A DNA stretch of 64,000 bases from Galeopsis tetrahit (GCA_963675135.1 OY776128.1:71864670-71928669); one strand, 5' to 3'; counted from the stretch's first letter, positions 1-11,822 are shown. Numbers and translations are program-made. The notes: generated from the letters alone by a model not told the origin.

Positions 1-281
1 GATAGTGTACATACAAAATAATTAAAAGACATTATTTATGAATTACAAATCATACAAATTGATTAAAATACATTATTTATGAATTACAAATCATTTTCAA
101 TTGAAATATTTGAATTACTATGAATATCTCAGCATATATTAAACTGGGTCGAGAATGGAAACGGTTTTCATCACTTTTAAAAAATTTGATTTTTTTTTTT
201 TTTTTTTTTTAAGAGAAGTGTAAAATTAATCCTCTAACGTTTTACCTCCCTTGAATTTTTTTTATCAGGCAAAAACAATTA

Positions 282-573
282 GGGTATGTTTGTTTTGGGA
301 GTATGTAGGATGGGGGAAATTCCGGATGGAAAAATCCTGGATGGAGAAATCCTGATGAATAGTTATTGTGTGTGTTTGTTTTGAGATTTTGAGTAGGATG
401 AGATGTAAATTTATGTCAAATCAAATTGTGTAAAAGTGGTTGGATGGGATGTAATAGTAGAATATATAGGTATTTTTAGGGATAAATGTAGTTGAATGGG
501 GAAATCCGGATGTAAAATCCCGAAGTAGAACAAGGACACGTCCGGACGGATGAGTCTCAAAACAAACATACCC
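282..573. mobile_element. Harbinger/Tourist-like MITE
   Basis: A 292-bp element has terminal inverted repeats GGGTATGTTTGTTTT and AAAACAAACATACCC and is flanked by the 3-bp target duplication TTA (279-281 and 574-576). TTA duplications and GGG-starting TIRs are typical of PIF/Harbinger-derived MITEs. There is no coding potential. Confidence 0.8.
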
Positions 574-2529
574 TTATATAAATGGAACAAAGAAAGTTAC
601 AGTGTATGAGATAAGACTCATAACTCATAAGGGGCTCCTTTCAAAAAAAGACTCATAAGGGGCAGTGGGGCACGAGCTTTGCCTTACACAGTGCTGAGAT
701 TTAACAAACTAGTTCTAAAATCAATCATAACAGATCCATGAGTTTTTGCTTCACCCGTCGACACGGTAGTGACGGATTCAGGATTTTAAATTTTAAAATA
801 CAAAATAGTATAAATAATATATTACTAATTAAACATTTAAAGTCATACAACTTGAAGCAAATAAAATTAACAAAAATACATAACATGCAAATTAAACTAT
901 AAATACAATTGAATTCGTAAAATCATCATTTTTTTGGATGAGATATATGACATCATCATTTTCAATAAAAGTAATCAAACAATCATATTGATCATTCACA
1001 CTTTTTCACATTTTATTTTTTAACATAGGTCACTTCAAATAATGTTCTTTTACATATTAGATGGACGTTATCCAGTAAGAAACTAGGTGTATCATTCGTC
1101 AATAATTTTCTAATTGAATTGATAATTAGTACTCCAAGATTACACTATTGTGATCACTATAAATAAATTAATTCACCGTCGAAACAACAATTCATTAACA
1201 CCTTTATCTCAATTAATGTTGGGCTAGAAAAATTGAGTTGGGTTCAAGCATGTCGACGGGTCGTAGCAAGAAAACCAGCTCCACGACCGACTTTTGATCT
1301 CGTCTATGATTTTTTTTATTTTTTTTGTCCTCCCACTCGATGCGATTGTTATACCATTTCCAAATAACCCAAACAATACATACCTCACTTGGATTATCGT
1401 CTCTATCTTTTAAAAATGAGACTTATAAAGTGAATTAATAATATTAGTGAAGTTTATTTCAACAAAGATTTAAATCAATAACAAAAAGGCAGGGTACCAT
1501 GAAATAATTATTTCATTTTATCTAGAAGTCAACTTATAAAGATGTTTGAAATTAATACATTTATAATAATTCTTTAACATAACGTTTTGCTGTTTTAATT
1601 AAAAATTGTAACAGTTGGTCTTTACAGTCATAATGTTAAATTGTTAATAATTCTTCAAAAACTATTACAATTCTACAAATAATTAAAAGTTCAAACTTCG
1701 GTTATTATTTTCATATTTATTTCAGATCCACAATATAAGATATATAGTGCAGCGTGTATGATAGTAAAAAAAATTATACTATTATATAACTTAGATTATA
1801 TTCTGTTCATATGTTTTTAATGTTCAAATATTTTAGAAGTTCAATATATCAATGAAAAAATATTATTGTCCACCTTAAATATGAATTATGTAACTAATAA
1901 AAAACATCATTTAATTCTTTTTTTTTTTTTTTTTTTTTTTTAAAAATTGACGGGAAAGATGAAAAATAAGTAAGAGAAGCACTCAAGCATTACAGTAATT
2001 AACGTAATAAAATAATTAAAATATGTATAATTCGCAGAAAAAATTTTAAAAAATAAAATGAGGTAATTTTATAGTGACGCGTAGAAGTGGGAGAGATTGT
2101 GAAATACATATAAATATGACTATATGTTGGATTAAGTGCAATTTAATAAAATAACATAATAGATTGTTAGAATATATTCTCCCTTAAAGAAAAAATAAAT
2201 AAACTTTAATATTTCCATTTTATTAAGATATTTATATTAGGTATAGTACATAAAATTCATTTGATTCTGATACTTTTTTTTATAGTAATTGATGATGTTG
2301 TATTAAAATTAACTTGATATTGGAGCCCCAAACAAAATAATAAAAAAAATGAAGATTTTTATATGAAGTTGTTTTCTTGTCTTAAAAAATAAAATAAAAA
2401 ACTTATTCTTAAAGCAAGTAAGTTTGACTTGATTCCCTTTGGGTAATTTCTTGGTAGTTTAGCAAGATAATCATATCACGTGCATCCAAAGCGTCTCCAC
2501 ATTAAAAGAGAAAGTAATACTAATAATTA
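574..2529. other. AT-rich intergenic DNA, no gene seen
   Basis: This stretch holds AT-rich sequence with homopolymer runs (poly-T near 1919-1940) and no reading frame, RNA gene or intact transposon that I can support. Confidence 0.6.
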
Positions 2530-2823
2530 CTCTCCGTTCTACAAATAAGTGTTGTTTTCATGAAATTTGTTGAAATTAAGAAAGAGTATGTATTGACAAA
2601 TATACCTTTAAATAATAAAGGAAAATTTTAATTACATTAATTCCGTTCAAATCTTTTCAAATTTTTTAACCAATCTTTTTCAATTATTTTCAAATTTATG
2701 TTTCAAATAATTTTCAAATTGAAGGGCATAATGGGAACAAACAATGTAAAAAATTCTAAAACAACATTTATTTGTGTACAAGAGAAAAAGACTAAAACAA
2801 CACTTATTATAGAATGAAGGGAG
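2530..2823. mobile_element. Stowaway-type MITE, family A copy 1
   Basis: The element is flanked by TA dinucleotides, starts CTCTCCGTTCTACAAATAAG and ends with the complementary GAAGGGAG. It is highly similar along its length to the element at 28110-28410, sharing the internal 'gtgttgttttcatgaaattt' segment, so the two are dispersed copies of one family. TC1/mariner-derived, non-coding. Confidence 0.85.
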
Positions 2824-3217
2824 TATTTATTACTTTAATGTGTAGTATTAAATTAAATGTGGGGAAAAGCCATTTTCTTTCTTTGCGTAACGTTATGGGA
2901 AATTCCACCCCCACATTTCACTTTCACACCGATTTTTTTTTTTAATATAAATATGTATTTAACTTTTCTTTAGTTATTTTTAAAAAACAAGCAACCAAAG
3001 GTGAAAAAATTAGACGGGATTTCCAATAAACGAAATAATAATAAAAAAATCATATTACAAATATTCTCACTTCAACAAGAGACATAAGGGTGGCAGTCAA
3101 GTAAATGATGGGTATGAACAAAAGTTAATTAATGTTAGAATTTTAAAAATAGATTTATAAAACAATTGTTTTATTATGAACTTGCATATAAGTACTCGTG
3201 CGATGCATAGTTCTAAT

Positions 3218-3218
<1 letters not shown>

Positions 3219-3270
<52 letters not shown>
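3219..3270. repeat. (AAT)n microsatellite
   Basis: About 17 uninterrupted AAT units, in otherwise featureless AT-rich DNA between the MITE at 2530 and the LINE at 3445. Confidence 0.95.
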
Positions 3271-3271
<1 letters not shown>

Positions 3272-3470
3272 TATAATCCTAAAATTCATTTGAACTTTTT
3301 ACAGGATTAATCATATTGAAAAAAAAATACTTACTTAATATGCGTAGTTTTTTAAGTAAGGTAAGAATACATGTAAGGGAGAAAAAAATCGAATAACATA
3401 TTCAAATTTAAGTTTTTTAGTTATTTGAATGGAGTATATTTATGTTTTTTTTTTTTTAAGCACAGGAGAG

Positions 3471-4040
3471 TTAGCTTCTATTATTGCAACGACAGTTCCA
3501 AGTTGGAAACCCAGCCACAAAGATTGGTGGGTCTAGCCACGTACATGAATTATTAAAAAGACAGGACTTTCTAGCAAAAGTATGAGCCCATACATTTGCA
3601 GCCCTTTTGATGTACTGAACCGAAACATTAGAAAAACTCCTCAATAAGCTACGACAAGCGTTAACGTAGTCCCCAAAGGTCGACTCCATGTTATCAGAGC
3701 CATTTATTGCGTCCACAACCAACTTAGCATCTTCCTCGATAATACAATTATCCATTTCTTATTCTTTTAGCCATGACAACGCCGCATAGAAGCCCATAAT
3801 TTCACCTAGCTTCACCTCAAAACAGCCTCTAAATACTTTTGTTTTTGCCATACTGAACTCACCTTGAGCATTACTAAGAAACCAGCCAATACCTGTCAGC
3901 TGCTCCTTTCGAAAAAAATGCGGCATCAGTGTTGATCTTCTGCATTCCGTCGGTCGGCGGATGCCAAGCGAAACAAAAGCCCCCCTCTCGCCTAGCTCGC
4001 CCAGGCACTGTCTTCTGTCTTGAAGCAGCCTCCCACTCAA
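3471..4040 (-). pseudogene. LINE RNase H domain (broken)
   Basis: The 3'-terminal coding part of the LINE. The reading shows an RNase H-like fold of the reverse-transcriptase-associated type: 'GIGWFLSNAQGEF' followed by a segment with 'EIMGFYAALSWLKE', then 'EEDAKLVVDAING' and 'NVSVQYIKRAANVWAHTFAR'. These correspond to the usual order of acidic and histidine motifs in plant LINE RNase H. A stop near 3756 splits it into two pieces (4040-3759 and 3755-3471), so no full protein can be made. The 3' UTR is only about 25 bases before the poly-A tail. Confidence 0.85.
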
Positions 4041-4104
4041 TCCAGTTACCCGCTGAAGCGTGAACGACCTCGATTGGAGACTTGCACGTGTTATTCCAGA
4101 TTTT

Positions 4105-6640
4105 TTAGTTTAGTTCCCGCCAAATCTGCCAAATTATCATACAAAAGCCTGCGGTAATTGCTTCACTTTGATGTCCAAGCATAGAAAAAATAATATCCTT
4201 AACACTGCCATAATTCTGCATGCAAGACTCTATAGTAGTCCGCAGATTTGCTGCGTCCCAGCAGTGACGTGCATAATCACATGTGAAGAATAAATGCCAA
4301 CTATCCTCCTCCACATTCTCACACATACCACAATCTGCATCAATCAATATGTGCTTATGTAAGAGGTTGCTCCTTGTGGGTAAACACCCTCTCCCCACAC
4401 GCCATAAAAAGTCCTTCGCCCGTGGCCGAACATATAACTTCCAAATTCGATTCCACTCTCCATCCACTCTGTAGTTGGGCTCTTCCCCTTGGGAACGAGC
4501 CAACATGTAAGTTGTTTTAACTGTATAATTTCCTTTGCTAGCTGGATCCCAAATTAATTTGTCCATCACGTCTAGGGGAGGTAACACCATATTAAGGATC
4601 CGCTCAGTGTCCAGTGGTAGTAAATGGCGCAAGAGGTCCTCATCCCACCCTCTCATCTCTGAGCCAATCAACGCACTGACATGAATATCCTCAAGGCCAT
4701 CCAGTCTGTCCGAGTTCACATAAGAATTCCCAGGATCGGCAATCCAAGGATCATCCCAGATTCGAATATTGTTCCCATTCCCCACCTTCCATCTCATTCC
4801 TGCGCGGATCAAACCTCGACTAGCGTGAATGCTAGCCCATGTATAGCTAGGATTCCAGCCCAAAGTTGACGAGGGGAAGTCACCATTGGGAAAATAACGT
4901 GCTTTGAGGACCCTGCACACCAAAGCCTCGGGGTTATTGACAAGTCGCCACCCCATCTTGCCTAACAACGCGAGATTAAAGTAATGTAGATCTTTGAAAC
5001 CCTGTCCTCCCTCCTCTTTATTCACACAAAGTTTATCCCATCGCATCCAATTAATACCTCTAGAAGCATCTGTCGCATTATCCCACCAAAATTTATTAAT
5101 CATGATTTGCAACTCATCCAGTAAAGTAGTAGGGAGAAGGAAGGTTGTCATACAAAAAAGTTGGAATTGATTGAGCAACCGATTTGATGAGTACCTCTTT
5201 TCCCGCCTTTGAAATTTTACGCTTTCGCCACCCTTGCAATTTTTGCCAAAGTCTCTCCTTTAAGTATTCAAATATTTTTTTCTTCTTCCGACCAATTAGA
5301 GATGGCAATCCCAAGTATCCCAATATCAGCCTTATAGCAGCCCTGCGATCCTCTTGTACATTCTTGCTAAAAAACACCCTGGATTTCGGATAGTTAATAG
5401 CTTGACCGGATACCTTCTCATAATTATCGAGAATTCTCTTTAACCCCTCACATTCCTCCTCTTTAGCCCGACAGAACAATAGACTATCGTCCGCAAAGAG
5501 GAGGAGAGTAATCTCCGGTGCCCTACGACATATTTTATTGCCATGTAGAACCCCAGATCCGCTAGCATGATTAAGTGCGGCTGACAAACCTTCTGAGCAG
5601 AGGATAAATAAATAAGGGGACAGGGGGTCCCCCTGGCGAAGGCCTCGACCTGGGACGATAGGGCCAACTAGTTCCTCATTGATATGTACCGAGTACTTAA
5701 CCGTGGTGACACAAAGAAGCATCCATCAGACCCATTTATCACAGAAACCCAATCTGCGTAGAATAGCTTCCAGATACGACCAACTTACCCTATCATAGGC
5801 CTTACTGATGTCAATTTTTAGTGCCACATCCCCTCTACCTCCAACTCGTCTATTTTTCTTAGCGTGTAGTGTTTCGAAGGCAGTCAGGATGTTATCTTGG
5901 ATAGATCGACCCGACACAAAGGCCGACTGAGCTCTATCAACGAGGCTCGGGAGCACCTCCTTCAATCGATTGCATAATACTTTCGACAATATTTTGTAAG
6001 CTACATTACAAAGGGAAATAGGGCGGAGGTCACGCATCGTCTGTGGAGAGTCCACCTTTGGAATGAGAGTAACGTTTGTATCATTTAGCCCATGGGGGAA
6101 TGATTCCCTGTTAAGCCAATACACGCCCGTTGCATAAACATCATCGCCCAAAACGTCCCAATTGTGTTGGAAAAAAGAGGGGTTGAAGCCGTCCGGGCCC
6201 GGAGCCTTGTCGCCGTGCATTTGCTTAAGAGCACCATCGAATTCGGCCTTGGTGAGGCTGCCATTCTGCTCTTCCGACACTAGCTGGGTAGTTGGCTCTA
6301 AAAAAGCCACTCCATCATCCTCCTTTGTATCCTTTGTAAATAATGTCGTGAAATAATTGCTAATTAAATCACAAATGCCATTCTGTTGATCTACCCAGGC
6401 TCCATCGTCATTCATGAGGCGAGCGATTCGGTTTTTCTTCTTACGTGTAGTAGCTGATTGATGAAAATATTTTGTGTTAAGATCGCCGTCTTTCAGCCAG
6501 AACAGTTTGGCTCTTTGCCGCCAATACGTTTCCTCCTGTCTCAACAAAAGGCCCAGATCCCTCCTCGCCACGTGATATGCTGATAAACCTCCCGAACTGG
6601 TATTCCCCTGTAATGCTACAATATGCTCTTCCAGGTCCAT
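4105..6640 (-). pseudogene. LINE reverse transcriptase and zf-RVT linker (broken)
   Basis: The first block (6640-5726) contains RT motifs 'GPDGFNPSFFQ', 'LRPISLCNVAYKILSKVL', 'QSAFVSGRSIQDNIL' and 'LKIDISKAYDRVSW'. After an in-frame TGA at 5728-5726, the next block (5722-5114) has the core 'GLRQGDPLSPYLF' and the catalytic 'LLFADDSLLF' box. A frameshift near 5160 moves reading to 5178-4105, which holds the C-terminal thumb and zf-RVT region ('RVLKARYFPNGDF', 'FLWRVGRGCLPTRSNL'). The family copies RNA into DNA at the target site. This copy is inactive because of at least one stop and one frameshift. Confidence 0.92.
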
Positions 6641-6799
6641 CTTTGTAGCCCTGAATTTGGAATCAACGTTGGTCCCCCAATGTGCAAGAGTTTCACTAGT
6701 AGCCGAAAGATGTTAATTGATTTCCAAGTTTCCAAACCTTTCCCAGCATCTGCGAACCACTGATCTTAATTCAGGTTCCTCAAGCCACCTGTTTTCAAA

Positions 6800-7042
6800 T
6801 CAAAAGGAGCGTCGTCGTGTTCGTGCGATAGTCGGCTCAGTATCTAGAAGTATTGGATTGTGATCCGACACTGGAGCCACGAGATTTAGGAGACCAGGGC
6901 GGTGAAAACGGGCATGCCACGAAGGTGTACCCATAACTCTATCTAAATGTTCCTCAACAACCGTGTTTGGGTCTCTTCCTCGCAACCAAGTAAATGGATA
7001 CCCCCTTAGTCCGACATCAGTTAAGTTGCAGTCCACAACGTT
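6800..7042 (-). pseudogene. LINE AP-endonuclease C-terminal remnant
   Basis: About 78 codons read 'DCNLTDVGLRGYPFTWLRG', then 'VEEHLDRVMGT' and 'PVSDHNPILL'. These are the C-terminal part of the exonuclease/endonuclease/phosphatase domain of plant LINEs, including the SDH motif (in SDHNP). The N-terminal catalytic half is absent because the element is truncated here. The frame ends at 6800, and about 160 bp of degraded coding sequence separates it from the RT block. Confidence 0.85.
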
Positions 7043-7159
7043 AGTATATTTATGTATAAATAATAGTTTCTTAGTTATTTTAAATTAGAATTTAACAAAA
7101 ATGTGTTTTCACATATATATATATATATATAGAAAATAAAGAAGTAACTTTGCTTTTGC

Positions 7160-7868
7160 ATCAGAGAGCTTTTTTCTCTAGAAAGTTGCTTCTCCCCTAC
7201 TCCACCGTCAATCAGTCGTTGTTGTCGTCGTCTTGCTGCCATCGTCCTCGTCCTGCTTCTGTCACCGACGTCCTTCTGCCTTCGCCGCCGTGTTTCGCCG
7301 CCGCCAACTTTTTTTTTTTTTGGGTTTTCGTGAGTTTTAATCTGTAGATCTACTTGTTTCTTCTCGGAAAGCTCTCGTCGTCGCCGTCGGCGATCGTTTG
7401 AGTTTCTCCGTTTTTAATGTAGTTTTCTTCTCGTTTACTGTTTTTCTAGGTAGTGTTATTGTGTTTTTTTTCTAGCTTTTAGTTTTTGTTTTCTGCTCTC
7501 GTTGCGCCTTGTGCGTGCTGCTTGTGCTGCTCCATTGTGGTTGTGAGACTCTGTTCTTGATGGTGGGGCTCCTCTGATATAGGCTCAAGAGTCCTTGAAA
7601 TCTGTTACTTGTTGGATCTGGTACTTTGGTGGAACTTTGTCAATTTATTGTGTTTCATTTTCTTGACATGAGAACACCTTAATGTGGGGTTGTCTCGATT
7701 AAAGGTTGGAGATCTGTATTTTTTTAAGGCAAAGGGAACACTCGTCTTTCCCCTTCTCACGATTGGAGTGGACGGCGATACCATGATAATTCGTGGTTTG
7801 AAGATCAAGATTTTTAGCTCTGAAGTTGTATTTTATTTGTTATGATCTTGTAAACCTCCCTAAAAAAA
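7160..7868 (+). mobile_element. Non-coding retroposon, copy 1
   Basis: A ~0.7-kb sequence starts near 'catcagagagc' and ends '...gatcttgtaaacctcccta' followed by an A run. It is flanked by an imperfect 14-bp target duplication (AACTTTGCTTTTGC at 7146-7159, AACTTTACTTTTAC at 7869-7882). The reverse complement of 57995-58776 is clearly homologous along its length: a CTCTCTAGA...GTTGCTTCTCCC start, a shared 'ttccccttc...gattggagtggacggcgat' block and the same GATCTTGTAAACC end. No ORF is shared by the two copies, so I read it as a non-autonomous, LINE-mobilised retroposon. Confidence 0.7.
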
Positions 7869-7906
7869 AACTTTACTTTTACGTCAACGTACGTGCAAAG
7901 TACATA

Positions 7907-8181
7907 CTCCCTCCGTCCCATGATTATTTGCACACTTTCTTTTTTGGGATGTCTCAAAATTATTTACACACTTTTAATATAAAAATACCCCACAAAATTA
8001 ATACTCTTCCAACATCATTTTATTTTTAAAATTGTCACTCATTTTTTACATATATTTTACTTTACACCTCATCAAATCACCTAAAATATCCTTCATTTAT
8101 CTTACATCACCGGTCACTTTATTCAATTTTCTAAAAAATCGTGACAATCAAAGTACGCAAAAAATGCTAGTACGGAGGGAG
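7907..8181. mobile_element. Stowaway-type MITE
   Basis: Starts CTCCCTCCGTCCCATGATTA and ends with the complementary TACGGAGGGAG. The interior is AT-rich and non-coding. The left flank is TA; the right flank has drifted to CA. Confidence 0.75.
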
Positions 8182-8271
8182 CAATTTTTTTGTTTCTAAA
8201 TTTGTACATAAGGAGTACAATATTATCGTTTTTGTTGGTGAGAGCTAAGCATTTTAAATTCTTAGATAATA

Positions 8272-8553
8272 TTCTATTCTGTCTCATAATATTTTTCACA
8301 CTTTCATTTTTTAATGTCCAGAATATCTTTTACACTCATAAAATGAAAAACGATTTATAAACTCAATTCTCACAATATCCTCAATTTTACACAAATGACA
8401 TTATTTTTTTTCTACACATACACAAAAGGCAACTCATTTCTTTAATTTATACATAAAGATTTACAAAACTATCTCTCAAAACTCTACTTATTATTACACT
8501 TTTTTAATAAGTGTACCCACCTACTTATAAAAGGTATTCATGGACGGATAGAG
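8272..8553. mobile_element. Degenerate Stowaway-like MITE
   Basis: Imperfect terminal inverted repeats (TTCTATTCTGTCTCATAAT, and the complement of ATTCATGGACGGATAGAG) are flanked by TA. Non-coding. Confidence 0.5.
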
Positions 8554-8582
8554 TATAAAACACGAAAATGATATAACACTAG

Positions 8583-9352
8583 GGGTGTAAATAGGTCAAG
8601 CTACCCGACAAGGGTCAACGGCCTAACCTATTAAGGGTCTTGTTACGCCTGGCCTATTTATATTACAAATCGGGCTAAGACTTTTTAAAAAGTTTATTTA
8701 GTTAAGTAAACTAGACTTAGGCTTTATATAAGATCTTATATGTATAATATGTCGGCCTATTTAAGAGTATATTATATTATAAATAAATATTTATATATTT
8801 TTTATAATAAATAATTCTTAAAATTTAGTACTAACACTAATATTAAATTAAATTTATTTTAATACTTGAGATATCGTTACAATGTTTTGTATTTAAATTT
8901 ATCGTTGCAATGCATTTATTTTGATAGTAAATTTCATTTGCAATTTTAAATATTGAAATGCGTTTCAAATTGAACATATTTTAATAGACTATATTTAATT
9001 AAAAGACTAGGTCAACCCTATAAAAAAAAAAGCATATCATAGATAATAGACTAGACTTATACTAAACATTTTTTTTTTTTTGAAGTCTCCGATAAAAAAA
9101 AAGCATATCATAGATAATAGGCTAGACTTATGCTACATTTTTTTTTTTGAAGTCTCCGGTATCCGGTCTAAGGGCCGGACATGGCCCCATAGAAATTGTT
9201 TGCACCTTAGGGGTTTCGAACCTGAGACCTAGAGAGAAGCATACTCCTAAGTTCTAAGTCCCAAACCTACACCACTTATGCTAAACATTTATAAATTAAC
9301 CAGACTCATATTTTTTCATGTAAAGTCTAGTCTAACCGGTCTATTTCCACCC
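8583..9352. mobile_element. Possible hAT-like non-autonomous element containing a SINE
   Basis: The ends GGGTGTAAATAGG and TCTATTTCCACCC are imperfect inverted repeats of the type seen in non-autonomous hAT elements. I could not find a convincing 8-bp target duplication, so the boundaries are tentative. The SINE at 9071-9274 lies inside. Confidence 0.35.
9056..9289 (-). mobile_element. tRNA-derived SINE with duplicated tail
   Basis: On the minus strand a tRNA-like head carries a B-box-like CAGGTTCGAAACCC. It is followed by a body and a T/A-rich tail (T run on the plus strand). Near-identical 15-bp flanks, CTTATACTAAACATT (9056-9070) and CTTATGCTAAACATT (9275-9289), look like the target duplication. 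The tail and adjoining flank were later duplicated in tandem: about 72 bp, 9022-9093, repeated at 9093-9159. Confidence 0.65.
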
Positions 9353-9831
9353 ATGTATAGCGCTCGTAAGTAAATGCTATATTTTGTGTCCACCGCTTAC
9401 ATAATATTGTCACGTCAATAATTTTTTTTAAATGTAAAAAAAAGATCGCATTGACGTGACAGTGCTACATAAGTTATGAACACTATATCAGTTTTTAGTA
9501 ATTGTTTTATTTAATTATTATATATATACAAAATAAATTATAATTTATTTAAAATAATTTTATTTTGTAAGTATGCATCTATTAATTTTAGAGAGATAAG
9601 AAAGTTTTCTTTATTTTTGTAAATTTCATTTAAATGAAAGTAAGATAAGATTTGTGATATAAAATAGGAATTATCTAAGAAAAAATATAGGATATACAAA
9701 ATTAGAGAATGTATTATTCCCTTATCTTATAATTTGATAATTTATATTGCATGTGATGTTAAATTTATTTAAATTTATGAATTATTTTAAACATCAATTA
9801 ATTTTTTTAGAGAGATGAGATATATTTAGTA

Positions 9832-10038
9832 CTCCCTCCTTTTAAAAAAAATTGGAATTCTAGACCAATGTACATATATCAAGAAATTATTTATTTTTTA
9901 TACCTTTAATAAATGTTTATATTATTTTTTAAAATAACACATTTATTTGATCAGTTCTTAAAGGAATTAAAGAATAAATTTAAAAAATGTTATAAAGAAT
10001 ATGAAAGCTGAATATGACTTATTTAAAACAAGGGGGAG
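9832..10038. mobile_element. Stowaway-type MITE
   Basis: A TA-flanked 207-bp element starting CTCCCTCCTTTT and ending GGGGGAG. The internal sequence is AT-rich with no coding potential. From here to about 10600 there is only AT-rich sequence. Confidence 0.65.
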
Positions 10039-10745
10039 TATTAGGTACCTGAACGGCATCTTTAATAATTTGTACAGTATTTACAGAACTCAAATTAAAA
10101 ATGAATTAAAAGACAAACTTATTACAAGATTGTTACGTTAGGTGAATATACAGTACCGAATCAATAATTGTTTGCCATTAGATTTACGTGCTGGTAGTTC
10201 TCATCTACCATGCATCAACTTAATTAATCATATTAAAATGATTGTGTAATTCATTCATTTAAAATTTTATTCATTATCATGCTACTTTGGTGACATTAAT
10301 TATTCAATGAAATTGTTGATAATTTATCTATATACGGAAATCATTATTTTTTCGTGTATTAATTATTGCTAATTAAAAATTGGTACCAAACCAACTTTGA
10401 TGAAATTTTCTCTCATAATCTATGATGTATGAAATAGATAAATGATTGAGTACGTACGATTAAACTCTTCAAAATTTAAATCAACCCCAAAAAAAAAAAA
10501 TTATTAATCCCAACATACAAAATCTGCCCCCTAAGTGTCTGAAGATACACACGCATTTTTTTAAAAAAATCTTCCACTTGGTAATACAAAATTCCAGGTA
10601 AATGGTCGTTTCTACCCCTTATTTAATACTAGGTTATTGATTTTCATTTCATCTGCGTTATCTTCTCTCTCTTTCTTTCTCTGTCTCATTTTCAAATACT
10701 CCATATTTGTTTCTCTCCTTTCTCTCACATTTCCCGATGGGAAAA

Positions 10746-10804
10746 ACACACACACACACACACACAGAAGATCTGAAATTGGAAACACACACACACACAC
10801 ACAC
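10746..10804. repeat. Two (AC)n microsatellite tracts
   Basis: Two tracts of about 20 bp each are separated by 'gaagatctgaaattggaa'. They lie in a locally GC-richer stretch (10600-11180) that resembles a gene leader. Confidence 0.9.
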
Positions 10805-11108
10805 AAGATCCGCAAATATGAGGAAGAGAAGGGTGTGGCTTCGGTGTTTTTAGACGGCGGAGGTGGCGCGGGCGCTGCTCACCGGAGTTTCTCTCCTTCA
10901 TCGAACTTTTTCGCAACTCGTCGAAAAAAATGGCGGCCGTTTTGAGTGGTGCCTTCCGCCGTCATTGCAGATCCTGAATCTCCGTCAAGGAGCTCGGCTT
11001 CTCCGATCTGCCCCGCTCGCGTGATGGCGGCGTAGATCTAGGGTTTTTTTGGGGTGTTGACACACTGAGTTGACTTAGTGAGTTTCTATTGTCTTTTCCA
11101 AGTTTTTA

Positions 11109-11178
11109 TTTTCTTCGAAGCAGATCTTGAAGGAGCTCAAGGATTTGCAGAAAGATCCTCCCACTTCTTGCAGCTCAG
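11109..11178 (+). pseudogene. Ubiquitin-conjugating enzyme E2 first-exon fragment
   Basis: After a GC-richer leader, 11124-11178 encodes ILKELKDLQKDPPTSCSS and stops at an intact splice donor (CAG|gtactc). This matches the conserved N-terminus of the plant UBC8/UBC10/UBC28 class of E2 enzymes, which pass ubiquitin from E1 to RING E3 partners. In functional genes the preceding codons are ATG GCT TCG AAG CGG; here they read TTT TCT TCG AAG CAG, so the start codon is lost and an Arg is changed. I found no second exon with the catalytic cysteine in the next 1.5 kb. It is therefore a captured or decayed 5' fragment, unlikely to encode an enzyme. Confidence 0.7.
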
Positions 11179-11427
11179 GTACTCCTCTCAATTTTTTTTT
11201 AATTTTTCTTTATTAAATTTAGCTTTATTGGTGTACATGTTTAAGTAACAAAACTCCACATGAAAAAACAAAACCACTTTTTGGGATTTCAATATTTTCA
11301 CATGTTCTTGTTTTTCTCATATCTTTCTGTTAGAAAGAAGGGATTTCGTTGATCCTTCCATACTTGTCCAAATCAATTTTCTTCCAAAGACAAACCGTAT
11401 GATTTTCGTGGAATAATGTTGTTGCTC

Positions 11428-11553
11428 TCAAATCTTATGGGCTATAACTGATACAAATGAGGGAACCACCTTGATAGTAAGAAATGTTCTACTCTCACAA
11501 CCAATAGATAAATCGAGTAGCAGGGAATGTGCATTACTGCTACCAACAAAAAC
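11428..11553 (-). other. Possible orphan exon, unrecognised
   Basis: On the minus strand a 3' splice-site-like 'tataatttgcag' is followed by 42 open codons beginning VFVGSSNAHSLLLDLSIG and ending at TGA. The composition looks protein-like, but I do not recognise the family and no neighbouring exons are visible. It may be a gene fragment carried with the E2 fragment, or chance. Confidence 0.2.
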
Positions 11554-11702
11554 CTGCAAATTATAGGGAACAAATGTCATATAAATGTTTTTTTGTTAGT
11601 TTCCTTATGCTGATATATTTTTGCTGTGGTATATGTAGATTTGAAGAAACTGAAGTGTGAGGGTGCGACTATTGTGTATAAGCTCACATATACATATATG
11701 TT

Positions 11703-11822
11703 CGGTGAATTGGTCGTGCCTTTTGAAATAGATGTTGGTTTGCTGAGATTTTGGTGGTTATGGTGGAAATAGATGGTGAATTGGTCATGCCTTTTGAAAT
11801 AGATGTTGAATTGGTCGTGCCT
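11703..11822. repeat. Short tandem duplication
   Basis: About 2.5 copies of a ~34-bp unit containing 'gaattggtcgtgccttttga'. Confidence 0.6.

Larger units (their letters stand above)
3445..7042 (-). mobile_element. 5'-truncated L1-like LINE
   Basis: A non-LTR retrotransposon lies on the minus strand. Reading 7042 to 3445, it has the end of an APE endonuclease domain, reverse transcriptase, a zf-RVT-type linker and an RNase H domain, then a poly-A tail (the T run at 3445-3457 on the plus strand). Both ends are flanked by the 12-bp target duplication AGTATATTTATG (3433-3444 and 7043-7054). The gag-like ORF1 and most of the endonuclease are missing. Because the target duplication abuts the truncated end, the truncation arose during insertion by target-primed reverse transcription. 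Several stops and frameshifts show it is dead. Confidence 0.95.

Noticed and set aside
10612..10945. Overlapping open frames on both strands around the (AC)n tracts
   Set aside because: They consist of microsatellite translation and leader-like sequence, with no recognisable domain.
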